Assembly (NCBI GenBank): GCA_005884855.1
Contig: VAZS01000370.1
Span: forward strand, 1-6,768
DNA from: Alphaproteobacteria bacterium
GTDB taxonomy: Bacteria; Pseudomonadota; Alphaproteobacteria; Rhizobiales; Xanthobacteraceae
Length of the DNA stretch: 6,768 bases
Direction of reading: 5' to 3'
The position numbers and the translations under genes were made by a program. The notes beneath the pieces were generated by a model. The model saw nothing but the letters and a program-made list of their open reading frames with translations, did no database searches and was not told the DNA's origin. This document shows positions 1 to 5,543 of this stretch, piece after piece (the first letter of the stretch is position 1; each line of letters opens with the position of its first letter).

Positions 1-841
1 TGATCGCGACGTCCGCCTTCTCCAGGCCGAGATTGGCCACGTTGGGGTGGCGTCCGATGGCGAACATCACCTGATCGGACGCGATGCTGGAGCCGTTCGA
101 CAAATGCGAGGTGAATTCGTTGCCGTGCTTATCGACCTTGCTGACGGTGCAGCCGGTGAGAACAGTGATCCCTTCCTTTTCAATCTCGGATCGCACGTGG
201 ATGCGGACATCCTCATCGAAACCGCGCAGGATATTTTCGCCGCGGTAGACCAGCGTCACATCGCAGCCGAAGCCTGCAAAGATGCAGGCAAATTCCAGCG
301 CGATATAACCGCCGCCCTGAATCAGGATGCGCTTCGGCAGCGACTTCAAATGAAACACTTCGTTCGACGAGATCACGTGCTCGATGCCGGGAATCGCGGC
401 GCCATGATTGGGCGCCCCGCCGGTGGCGATCAGCACATATTTCGATTTTATGATCTCGCCGGTGCCGAGCCGGAGCGAATGAGCGTCTTCGAATACCGCG
501 CGCGTTTTGACGATGCGGGCGCCGGACTTTTCGACATTGGCGGTATAGGCGGCCTCCAGGCGCGCGATCTCCTTATCCTTGTTGGCGATCAGGGTCGGCC
601 AGTCGAAGGTCGCCGGAGGAATGGTCCAGCCGAATCCCGCCGCGTCTTCGATCTCGTGATGGATATGGGAGGCATAGACCAGAAGCTTTTTCGGCACGCA
701 GCCGCGGATCACACACGTCCCGCCCATGCGGTATTCTTCGGCAATCATCACGCGCGCGCCATGGCCGGCGGCGATCCGGGCCGCCCGCACCCCGCCCGAA
801 CCTCCTCCGATGACGAACAGATCGACGTCGAATTCCGCCAT
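1..841 (-). CDS. gor: Glutathione-disulfide reductase, N-terminal 280 residues (cut by left edge)
   Basis: This FAD flavoprotein reduces glutathione disulfide to two glutathiones using NADPH in the cytoplasm. Reading the minus strand from the ATG at 841 gives an uninterrupted frame to the window edge, 280 residues of a family usually about 450-465 long. Visible features, in order: an N-terminal FAD-binding GGGSGG at residues 12-17; the redox-active disulfide C43/C48 in GGTCVIRGCVPKK, the wording typical of plant and alphaproteobacterial glutathione reductase rather than lipoamide dehydrogenase; an ATGG at 139-142; and the second nucleotide fold GGGYIALE at 176-183. R200 and R206 in YRGENILRGFD sit where the NADPH-phosphate-binding arginines of E. 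coli Gor lie, supporting NADPH over NADH. The C-terminal dimerisation domain with the catalytic His-Glu lies beyond the edge. The start is 16 bases after the DUF2059 stop, and a weak AAGGA overlaps that stop codon, so it is probably the last gene of an rpiA operon. Confidence 0.95.
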   Translation of the reverse strand, partial: MAEFDVDLFVIGGGSGGVRAARIAAGHGARVMIAEEYRMGGTCVIRGCVPKKLLVYASHIHHEIEDAAGFGWTIPPATFDWPTLIANKDKEIARLEAAYTANVEKSGARIVKTRAVFEDAHSLRLGTGEIIKSKYVLIATGGAPNHGAAIPGIEHVISSNEVFHLKSLPKRILIQGGGYIALEFACIFAGFGCDVTLVYRGENILRGFDEDVRIHVRSEIEKEGITVLTGCTVSKVDKHGNEFTSHLSNGSSIASDQVMFAIGRHPNVANLGLEKADVAI

Positions 842-857
842 CGGCCTGCTTTCGTCC

Positions 858-1379
858 TTATATCTCTTTGCCGCGTTTACGCATTTCAGCGCGGAATTCA
901 CCGTTGACGGTTTCTGAAAAAATCTGCGCCCACTGTTTCATGTAGGACATGCTGAATTGAATTGCCCTCGGCTCTGACGCGAGCAATTTCTTGCCGAGCG
1001 GCGACTTGTAGAAAGCCACTAGGTCCTTCAACTCCTGTTCGGTGAACTCGTTGGCATAGACGGTGGCCATTCCTTCGCCGATTTCCTTCTCGCGGCCGGC
1101 AAGCTTCTGTGCGACCACCACAGCGACCTCGTTGAGATCCTTTTGATAGTTGATATTGCTCTGCATCAACTGATCCTTTGTCTGCTGCACGATATTCGGA
1201 ACGGCACTCGCATACATCGCGCTCGCGTTCTTCATCGCCAGAATTTCCTTGGCCGCCGCGGCAGCGGCTGGCGAAGCCGGCTTGAGCGGAGGCGGCTGCT
1301 GCGCCGCGGCTGGAACGCCGGCCAGAGCCAATCCGAGGGCTAGGCCCAAGGCAGTGAAAAATCTTGCAAGGCTCTTCAT
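858..1379 (-). CDS. Secreted DUF2059 domain protein
   Basis: This 173-residue protein has a classical Sec signal peptide: K2 and R6, a Leu/Ala/Gly hydrophobic core at 8-22, and an Ala-Ala-Ala signal-peptidase I site with likely cleavage after A26. A Pro/Ala-rich linker (about 27-43) follows, then a mostly helical domain. Residues about 107-160, with the wording ANEFTEQELKDLVAFYKSP followed by LGKKLL, match the DUF2059 family, which is widespread in Gram-negative bacteria and has no settled biochemical function. There are no cysteines in the mature part and no catalytic motif I can recognise. Expected location is the periplasm. A good Shine-Dalgarno (AGGAG) precedes the ATG at 1379. It lies 23 bases after rpiA and 16 bases before gor, so the three are probably co-transcribed. 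A periplasmic protein between two cytoplasmic enzymes gives little clue to function. The family assignment is from recalled sequence wording; the signal peptide is directly visible. Confidence 0.88.
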   Translation of the reverse strand: MKSLARFFTALGLALGLALAGVPAAAQQPPPLKPASPAAAAAAKEILAMKNASAMYASAVPNIVQQTKDQLMQSNINYQKDLNEVAVVVAQKLAGREKEIGEGMATVYANEFTEQELKDLVAFYKSPLGKKLLASEPRAIQFSMSYMKQWAQIFSETVNGEFRAEMRKRGKEI

Positions 1380-1402
1380 TCGGATTCTCCTAAATTGCGG
1401 TC

Positions 1403-2101
1403 TTATGACCGTTCAATAACGCGAATTCCCTCAGGACCAGCCAGCATCGCGGCGCTGGCAAGACCAATGAACAACCCGTGCTCGACGACGCCCGGGATAG
1501 AGGTCAGCAGGTTAGCTAACTGCGGCGCATTGCCTATTTGCCCGAGATGGGCATCTACGATCCAGTGGCCATCATCGGTGACGAAAACGTGGCCGTCCTT
1601 GCCATTTCGGACCACCATTTGCCCGGAAACGCCGGTTTTCGCAAATGCCTTGTCGATGGCCCGCCGGGTGGCTGCGAGACCGAACGGAATGACCTCTATC
1701 GGCAGTGGAAAGCGGCCGAGAACCCCGACGAACTTGGAGCCATCGGCGATCACGATCATGCGATCCGATGCTGCGGCAACGATCTTTTCGCGCAGCAATG
1801 CACCACCGCCGCCCTTGATGAGATTGAGCGCGGGATCGATTTCGTCGGCACCATCCACCGTAAGATCGAGCCGATCGATGTCTTCCAGCGTGGTCAGCGG
1901 AATGCCGCAGCGTACCGCATCGGCGCGGGTTGCTTCCGATGTCGGCACCCCCGCGACGTCAAGCCCTGCGCGAACCCGTTCTCCAAGGAGCTCAACGAAA
2001 TGTTTCGCGGTCGAGCCGGTGCCGAGGCCGAGCCTCATGCCGTTCCGCACGTATTCAACTGCTCGCGCCGCAGCTTGCCGCTTTAGTCCGTCCATATTCA
2101 C
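1403..2101 (-). CDS. rpiA: Ribose-5-phosphate isomerase A
   Basis: This enzyme interconverts ribose 5-phosphate and ribulose 5-phosphate in the non-oxidative pentose phosphate pathway (and the Calvin cycle where present). The 232-residue product is close to the usual 220-235. The phosphate-binding [11 protein letters not shown] is at 25-35. The catalytic region TVDGADEID at 81-89 and [11 protein letters not shown] at 96-106 place D83, D86, K96 and E105 at the positions of E. coli D81, D84, K94 and E103, so all key residues are present. The C-terminal GVVEHGLF wording is also typical. The start is ambiguous. The frame opens at a GTG at 2101, with an in-frame ATG two codons later at 2095; the only purine-rich stretch upstream is a GGGG in gagttggggcac, so I cannot choose firmly. 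It is the first gene of the minus-strand cluster, divergent from gph, which also acts on a small sugar-phosphate-derived substrate. Confidence 0.96.
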   Translation of the reverse strand: MNMDGLKRQAAARAVEYVRNGMRLGLGTGSTAKHFVELLGERVRAGLDVAGVPTSEATRADAVRCGIPLTTLEDIDRLDLTVDGADEIDPALNLIKGGGGALLREKIVAAASDRMIVIADGSKFVGVLGRFPLPIEVIPFGLAATRRAIDKAFAKTGVSGQMVVRNGKDGHVFVTDDGHWIVDAHLGQIGNAPQLANLLTSIPGVVEHGLFIGLASAAMLAGPEGIRVIERS

Positions 2102-2291
2102 GTCACACAGTGCCCCAACTCGCCACTTCCGACATGCGTCGCGTGCTGTCGACGGGGCATATCTAACGTCGTTTTTAGCGAAGGAACAGCGCTATAGCCA
2201 AAACGCCGCATGATTTTCTCCAGTGTCTCAGCGCAAGCCAGCAGCCCACCCCCTACTTGCATGATGGTCCAGAGACCGATAGCGATTTTCC
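2102..2291. promoter_or_regulatory. Divergent intergenic region between rpiA and gph
   Basis: These 190 bases separate two genes transcribed away from each other, so the promoters for the rpiA-DUF2059-gor cluster and for gph must lie here or just inside the flanking genes. The middle (about 2161-2220) is visibly more A/T-rich than its surroundings and contains an 8-base palindrome GCTATAGC at 2191-2198. No -35/-10 pair close to consensus stands out on either strand, and gph has no clear Shine-Dalgarno immediately before its ATG. The regulatory role is inferred from gene orientation only. Confidence 0.45.
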
Positions 2292-2978
2292 ATGACCTCA
2301 GCCCGCATCATTGTGTTCGATCTCGACGGTACGCTCGTGGACACCGCGCCCGATCTGATCAACGCGCTGAATTTTGTTCTCGATCGCGAAGGTCTGCCCC
2401 CGGTCCCGCTCGCTTCAGCACGCAATATGATTGGCGCGGGCGCCCGCAAGCTGATCGAGCGCGGCCTGGAATTGGAGGGTCGCCCCGCCAGCGTCGAAGA
2501 TGTCACCCGGCTCACCAGCGACTTCATCGACCGCTATGCCGCACATATCGCCGACGTGTCGCGGCCGTTCGAAGGTGTGGAAAGCGCGCTCGACGATCTC
2601 CAGAGCATTGGATACCGGTTCGCGGTTTGCACCAACAAGCTGGAATGGCTTTCCAGGCTTCTGCTCGACCAGCTTGGATTGAGTTCACGGTTTTCCGCTA
2701 TTTGCGGCGCCGACACCTTCGGCGTGTCGAAGCCGGACCCGGCCATACTGAAACAGACAATCGCGCGCGCCGGAGGTCAGCTGTCGTCCACGATCATGGT
2801 TGGCGATGCCGGCCCCGATATCGGGGTTGCCCGCCGCGCCGGCATTCCCGTCATCGGGGTCGAATTTGGATACACCGAAATTCCGATCGCCGATCTCAAG
2901 CCCGACCGTGTCATCAACCACATGCGGGAGCTGCCCGCCGCCGTTCGAAGTCTCATCCCTCAACGACAAACCAACTAA
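2292..2978 (+). CDS. gph: Phosphoglycolate phosphatase (HAD superfamily)
   Basis: This is predicted to be a cytoplasmic, Mg-dependent phosphatase that hydrolyses 2-phosphoglycolate to glycolate. That product arises from RuBisCO oxygenation or from repair of oxidised DNA ends. The 228 residues match the family length. HAD motifs are complete: motif I FDLDGTLVDT with nucleophile D10 and acid/base D12; a helical cap at about 17-85; motif II T114 in CTNK; motif III K147 in KPDP; and motif IV GDAGPD with acidic D172 and D176. The DTAPDLxxALN wording after motif I and the cap type point to Gph rather than to beta-phosphoglucomutase or other HAD members, although substrate specificity cannot be proven from sequence. 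The ATG at 2292 places motif I at the usual distance from the N-terminus. It lacks an obvious Shine-Dalgarno. It is the first plus-strand gene, divergent from rpiA. Confidence 0.9.
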   Translation: MTSARIIVFDLDGTLVDTAPDLINALNFVLDREGLPPVPLASARNMIGAGARKLIERGLELEGRPASVEDVTRLTSDFIDRYAAHIADVSRPFEGVESALDDLQSIGYRFAVCTNKLEWLSRLLLDQLGLSSRFSAICGADTFGVSKPDPAILKQTIARAGGQLSSTIMVGDAGPDIGVARRAGIPVIGVEFGYTEIPIADLKPDRVINHMRELPAAVRSLIPQRQTN

Positions 2979-3091
2979 GCTGTGGACGGAATTCGGTGTT
3001 TGCAGCAGTTTCCAGCGCCACACGTCAATTCCGGATCCCCCACCGGTTGCGCGGCTGTCCTGACGCTCCTATGGTCCGCGCGCCGGATTGT

Positions 3092-3105
3092 GGCGGCTAG
3101 CCGCC
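3092..3105. repeat. 14-base perfect palindrome upstream of the lipoprotein gene
   Basis: The sequence GGCGGCTAGCCGCC is identical to its own reverse complement. It lies 18 bases before the ATG of the lipoprotein gene and directly abuts its likely ribosome-binding GGAG (3107-3110). It could be a dyad binding site or form a hairpin that hides the ribosome site. In GC-rich DNA it may also be chance. The symmetry is seen directly; any function is inference. Confidence 0.4.
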
Positions 3106-3123
3106 TGGAGTGACGGATCGCTC

Positions 3124-3606
3124 ATGCGTCGTGTCATCGTGATTGCCGTCGCGGGGGCCAGCCTGGCCGGCTGCTCATCGTTTTCACTGGATGCATTCAA
3201 GTCGACGCCGCCCACCGTGCAGGTTCAGCTCGACTCGGTACCTCCCGGCGCCGATGCCCAGACATCACTGGGCCCGGCTTGCAAGACGCCGTGTTCGGTC
3301 GCGGTGGTCGCCCCTGAGAGCGGTTTCTCGGTCACCTACACGCTGGGCAAGTCCCAGCCAGTCATCGTCCCCGTGCAGGTCATCCATAACCCCGGAGATT
3401 TTTCTACCCCAGCCTCCACTATGATCGATCCCAATCCGGTGGTCGCGGAACTTCAACCGGCCGGCCCGCCGCCAAAGGGCGCCGGCAAGGCTGTTCCGGC
3501 GCCGAAAAAGCCGAAACCACCGAAGGCCAGCGCCGCGGCTCCGGTTGCCTCCCCGTTCCCCGACCCGGCGCCAGCCCCCGCCAAGCCAGCCTCCCCCAGC
3601 CGTTAA
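3124..3606 (+). CDS. Predicted lipoprotein with PEGA-like domain and Pro/Ala/Lys-rich tail
   Basis: This 160-residue protein begins MRRVIVIAVAGASLAGCSS, a short lipoprotein signal with a textbook lipobox (LAGC) and the lipidated cysteine at C17. Residue 18 is Ser, so outer-membrane sorting is likely by E. coli rules, though these are less certain in alphaproteobacteria. Residues about 31-82 resemble a PEGA domain (VQVQLDSVPPGADAQTS, then a TPC turn), a small beta-sandwich found in surface and envelope proteins. C53 and C57 flank the turn and could form a disulfide. Residues 111-160 are almost entirely Pro, Ala, Lys, Gly and Ser, so probably disordered and periplasm-spanning. The frame is open upstream to a TTG at 3088, but the ATG at 3124 is chosen because it puts the signal peptide at the N-terminus; a GGAG lies 13 bases before it. 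It lies between gph and moaA with no functional link visible. I do not recognise a named gene. Confidence 0.8.
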   Translation: MRRVIVIAVAGASLAGCSSFSLDAFKSTPPTVQVQLDSVPPGADAQTSLGPACKTPCSVAVVAPESGFSVTYTLGKSQPVIVPVQVIHNPGDFSTPASTMIDPNPVVAELQPAGPPPKGAGKAVPAPKKPKPPKASAAAPVASPFPDPAPAPAKPASPSR

Positions 3607-3630
3607 CGGCTCGCGCACGAAACTGCCGAT

Positions 3631-3667
3631 TGTAGGCGGAGTGCGTCATGCATAGATTGCGCCTACA
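3631..3667 (+). repeat. 8-base inverted repeat between the lipoprotein gene and moaA
   Basis: TGTAGGCG (3631-3638) and CGCCTACA (3660-3667) are perfect reverse complements around a 21-base spacer that contains the palindrome ATGCAT. The element sits 24 bases after the lipoprotein stop and 47 bases before the moaA ATG. There is no T-run after the right arm, so it does not look like an intrinsic terminator. It could be an RNA hairpin in the moaA leader or a spaced protein-binding dyad. The repeat is visible; its role is not. Confidence 0.4.
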
Positions 3668-3714
3668 TAACCGCGTACCTTGACGTCGGCTGCCGCAGTG
3701 ACAAGGCTTGTTGA

Positions 3715-4749
3715 ATGAACGGACTTTCACCCAATGCTCCCACAGCACTGTCTCGTCCCATGGTCGACCCGTTCGGCCGGACGATCAGCTATTTGCGGGT
3801 GTCCGTTACGGACCGCTGCGACCTGCGCTGTTTGTATTGCATGTCGGAAGACATGACGTTTCTGCCTAAAGCCGACCTGCTCACGCTTGAGGAGCTTGAC
3901 CGGCTGTGTTCGGCATTCATTGCAAAGGGCGTGCGGAAGCTGCGATTGACCGGCGGCGAACCGCTGGTGCGGCGCAACGTCATGTCGCTGGTGCGCTCGC
4001 TTTCCCGTCATCTTGATACCGGCGCCCTCAAGGAATTGACACTCACAACCAACGGCTCGCAGCTGGCGCGTTTTGCCGGCGAGTTGCGCGACTGCGGCGT
4101 ACGCCGCATCAACGTATCGATGGATACACTGGATCCGGCGAAATTCCGCGCGATCACCCGCTGGGGCGACCTCGACAAGGTGCTGGGCGGGATTGAGGCC
4201 GCGCGATCAGCGGGCCTGGCGGTCAAGATCAACGCGGTCGCGTTGAAGAATTTGAACGAGGACGAAATTCCGGCGCTGATGGAATGGACGCACGGCAAAG
4301 GCATGGCGCTCACCCTGATCGAGGTCATGCCGATGGGTGACATCGGCGAGGGCCGGATCGACCAATACGTGCCGTTGTCGCTGGTGCGCGCGCGGCTGGC
4401 CAAACAATACACACTGACCGACCTCGACGAGGATACCGGCGGCCCCGCCCGTTACGCTCGCGTCAGCGAGACCGGCGGCAAGCTCGGCTTCATTACCCCA
4501 ATGACCCACAATTTCTGCGAGTCCTGTAACAGGGTGCGGATCACCTGCACCGGGACACTGCATACCTGCCTCGGCCATGAGGATGCCTCTGACTTGCGCA
4601 AGCCGCTGCGCGCCTCCGGCGATGATGAACTACTCAGCGTCGCCATCGACCGCGCCATCGGGCTGAAACCGAAGGGCCACGACTTCATCATCGACCGGCG
4701 GCACAATCGGCCCAGCGTCAGCCGCCATATGAGCGTCACCGGCGGCTAA
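3715..4749 (+). CDS. moaA: GTP 3',8-cyclase MoaA (molybdenum cofactor biosynthesis)
   Basis: This radical-SAM enzyme converts GTP to 3',8-cyclo-7,8-dihydro-GTP, the first step of molybdopterin synthesis, which MoaC then completes. It is cytoplasmic. The 344 residues are the normal length. The N-terminal [4Fe-4S] cluster that binds S-adenosylmethionine is held by C35, C39 and C42 (CDLRCLYC), and the SAM-binding GGEP is at 80-83. The C-terminal GTP-binding cluster is held by C268, C271 and C285 (CxxC-x13-C), and the conserved Gly-Gly tail (MSVTGG) is intact, so nothing needed for activity seems missing. The ATG at 3715 has an AAGG eight bases upstream. M16 at 3760, just before the conserved VDPFGR, is an alternative start but has no ribosome site. 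No other moa or moe gene is in the window. It is followed by a 185-base gap, so it is probably not co-transcribed with the TRAP genes. Confidence 0.97.
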   Translation: MNGLSPNAPTALSRPMVDPFGRTISYLRVSVTDRCDLRCLYCMSEDMTFLPKADLLTLEELDRLCSAFIAKGVRKLRLTGGEPLVRRNVMSLVRSLSRHLDTGALKELTLTTNGSQLARFAGELRDCGVRRINVSMDTLDPAKFRAITRWGDLDKVLGGIEAARSAGLAVKINAVALKNLNEDEIPALMEWTHGKGMALTLIEVMPMGDIGEGRIDQYVPLSLVRARLAKQYTLTDLDEDTGGPARYARVSETGGKLGFITPMTHNFCESCNRVRITCTGTLHTCLGHEDASDLRKPLRASGDDELLSVAIDRAIGLKPKGHDFIIDRRHNRPSVSRHMSVTGG

Positions 4750-4756
4750 GACCAAA

Positions 4757-4784
4757 GGCCCATACCAGCGGCAATGCTGCGGCC
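4757..4784 (+). terminator. Possible weak stem-loop after moaA
   Basis: Eight bases beyond the moaA stop, GGCC (4757-4760) can pair with GGCC (4781-4784), and CAGC (4766-4769) with GCTG (4776-4779) inside it, forming an interrupted hairpin. No U-tract follows, so if transcription ends here it would not be by a classical intrinsic terminator. The stem is short and such pairings are common in GC-rich DNA. Confidence 0.15.
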
Positions 4785-4922
4785 AAACACGGTTTCACTC
4801 TCGACAAACTTCCGATTGACGGCGGCTTCGCCCGCTGGAATGGTGCAGTCGCTTCATGCGAGCCTGGCCGGATAGGCCACTGTACCCGAGCGGTGCAGCC
4901 AAGACAGCAGAAGAACAACTGT

Positions 4923-4928
4923 GGAGGA
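4923..4928 (+). promoter_or_regulatory. Shine-Dalgarno GGAGGA that decides the dctQ start
   Basis: This near-perfect ribosome-binding sequence lies six bases before the TTG at 4935. The in-frame ATG at 4953 is 24 bases away, too far to use it, and the upstream in-frame GTG at 4893 has no comparable site. The spacing therefore supports initiation at the TTG. Confidence 0.65.
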
Positions 4929-4934
4929 CCATCC

Positions 4935-5516
4935 TTGCAATCGCTCCTGAACATGAGCCGCGGTATCGACGCGTTCACGAGGTGGACGGGCAAGCGTCTG
5001 GCATGGCTGATCCTGCTCGCGGTGGTGGTGTCCGCGCTCAATGCGATCGTGCGCAAGAGTTTCGACATGTCTTCCAATTCCTGGCTTGAGCTTCAATGGG
5101 TGCTGTTCAGCATGGTTTTCCTGCTGTGCTCGCCATGGACGCTGCTCGACAACGAACATATCCGCATCGACATCGTCAACAATCTCTTGCCCAAGCAGGT
5201 GCGAAACAGCATCGACGTTATCGGTCATGCATTTTTTTTGCTGCCGCTTACGTTCGTCATGATCATCACCGGCGGTCCCTTTTTTGTGCGTTCGTTTGAA
5301 ATCAACGAACAATCGGGCAATGCCGGCGGGCTGCCGCAATGGCCCGCCAAATCGCTTGTTATACTCGGGTTTGCTTTCCTGCTGGTCCAGGGCATTTCCG
5401 AATTGATCAAACGGATCGCCGTGATGCGCGGGATCATTCCGGATCCGCACGCGTCACAGCCGCATGCGCTGGAGGCCGAGGTCGAGCACCTCGTCGAGGC
5501 GCTCAAAAAGGAGTGA
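4935..5516 (+). CDS. dctQ: TRAP transporter small permease subunit (DctQ family)
   Basis: This is the small integral-membrane subunit of a tripartite ATP-independent periplasmic transporter. It pairs with DctM and a periplasmic binding protein to import an organic acid or similar solute using an ion gradient. The product is 193 residues from the TTG at 4935, typical for the family. Four hydrophobic segments are visible at roughly residues 15-40 (LAWLILLAVVVSALN), 50-72 (QWVLFSMVFLLCSPWTLL), 96-118 (FFLLPLTFVMIITGG) and 140-160 (LVILGFAFLLVQGISELI). The loop DNEHIRIDIV after the second segment is a DctQ hallmark. A charged C-terminal tail (LEAEVEHLVEALKKE) follows. The TTG start is chosen for its GGAGGA; an ATG at 4953 would shorten the protein by six residues without losing any segment. 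The dctM frame begins 27 bases after its stop. The substrate cannot be read from this subunit. Confidence 0.88.
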   Translation: MQSLLNMSRGIDAFTRWTGKRLAWLILLAVVVSALNAIVRKSFDMSSNSWLELQWVLFSMVFLLCSPWTLLDNEHIRIDIVNNLLPKQVRNSIDVIGHAFFLLPLTFVMIITGGPFFVRSFEINEQSGNAGGLPQWPAKSLVILGFAFLLVQGISELIKRIAVMRGIIPDPHASQPHALEAEVEHLVEALKKE

Positions 5517-5543
5517 TCGCGGATGCGGTCGCAGGGGGAATAG

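Noticed and set aside
47..907. Long plus-strand open frame of 286 codons over the gor region
   Set aside because: It is the antisense shadow of gor. The minus strand carries the FAD-binding, redox disulfide and NADPH motifs, while the plus-strand product has no recognisable family wording.
1395..2213. Plus-strand open frames of 272 and 182 codons over rpiA
   Set aside because: They lie opposite a complete rpiA with all catalytic residues. Their Ser/Arg/Pro-rich composition is typical of antisense frames in GC-rich DNA.
2150..2220. TTGGCT with a weak -10 on the minus strand as the rpiA promoter
   Set aside because: The -35 matches four of six consensus bases, but the best -10 at the right spacing matches only two or three, so it is not distinguishable from background.
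2210..3100. Plus-strand open frame of 296 codons overlapping gph
   Set aside because: It is in a different frame from the complete HAD phosphatase, is extremely Arg-rich, and has no motif. It is a frame shadow of gph.
2979..3123. Possible tRNA or small RNA in the 145-base gap after gph
   Set aside because: No TΨC-loop consensus, acceptor pairing or cloverleaf could be built, and there is no terminator-like hairpin with a T-run.
3680..3708. TTGACG at 3680-3685 as a -35 box for moaA
   Set aside because: The matching -10 position would fall on the moaA Shine-Dalgarno (about 3702-3708), the bases there (AAGGCT) do not resemble TATAAT, and transcription would start at the coding sequence.
3607..3714. 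Molybdenum cofactor riboswitch before moaA
   Set aside because: The 108-base region holds only one simple 8-base stem and not the multi-helix architecture of the Moco RNA motif.
4849..4879. Two small hairpins before dctQ (TCGC/GCGA at 4849-4861 and TGGCC/GGCCA at 4865-4879)
   Set aside because: Stems of four and five bases are expected by chance in GC-rich DNA, and nothing else around them suggests a regulatory element.
4854..5450. Minus-strand open frame of 198 codons over dctQ
   Set aside because: The plus strand encodes a clear four-helix DctQ. The minus product is rich in His, Gln, Asp and Arg, as expected for the complement of hydrophobic codons.
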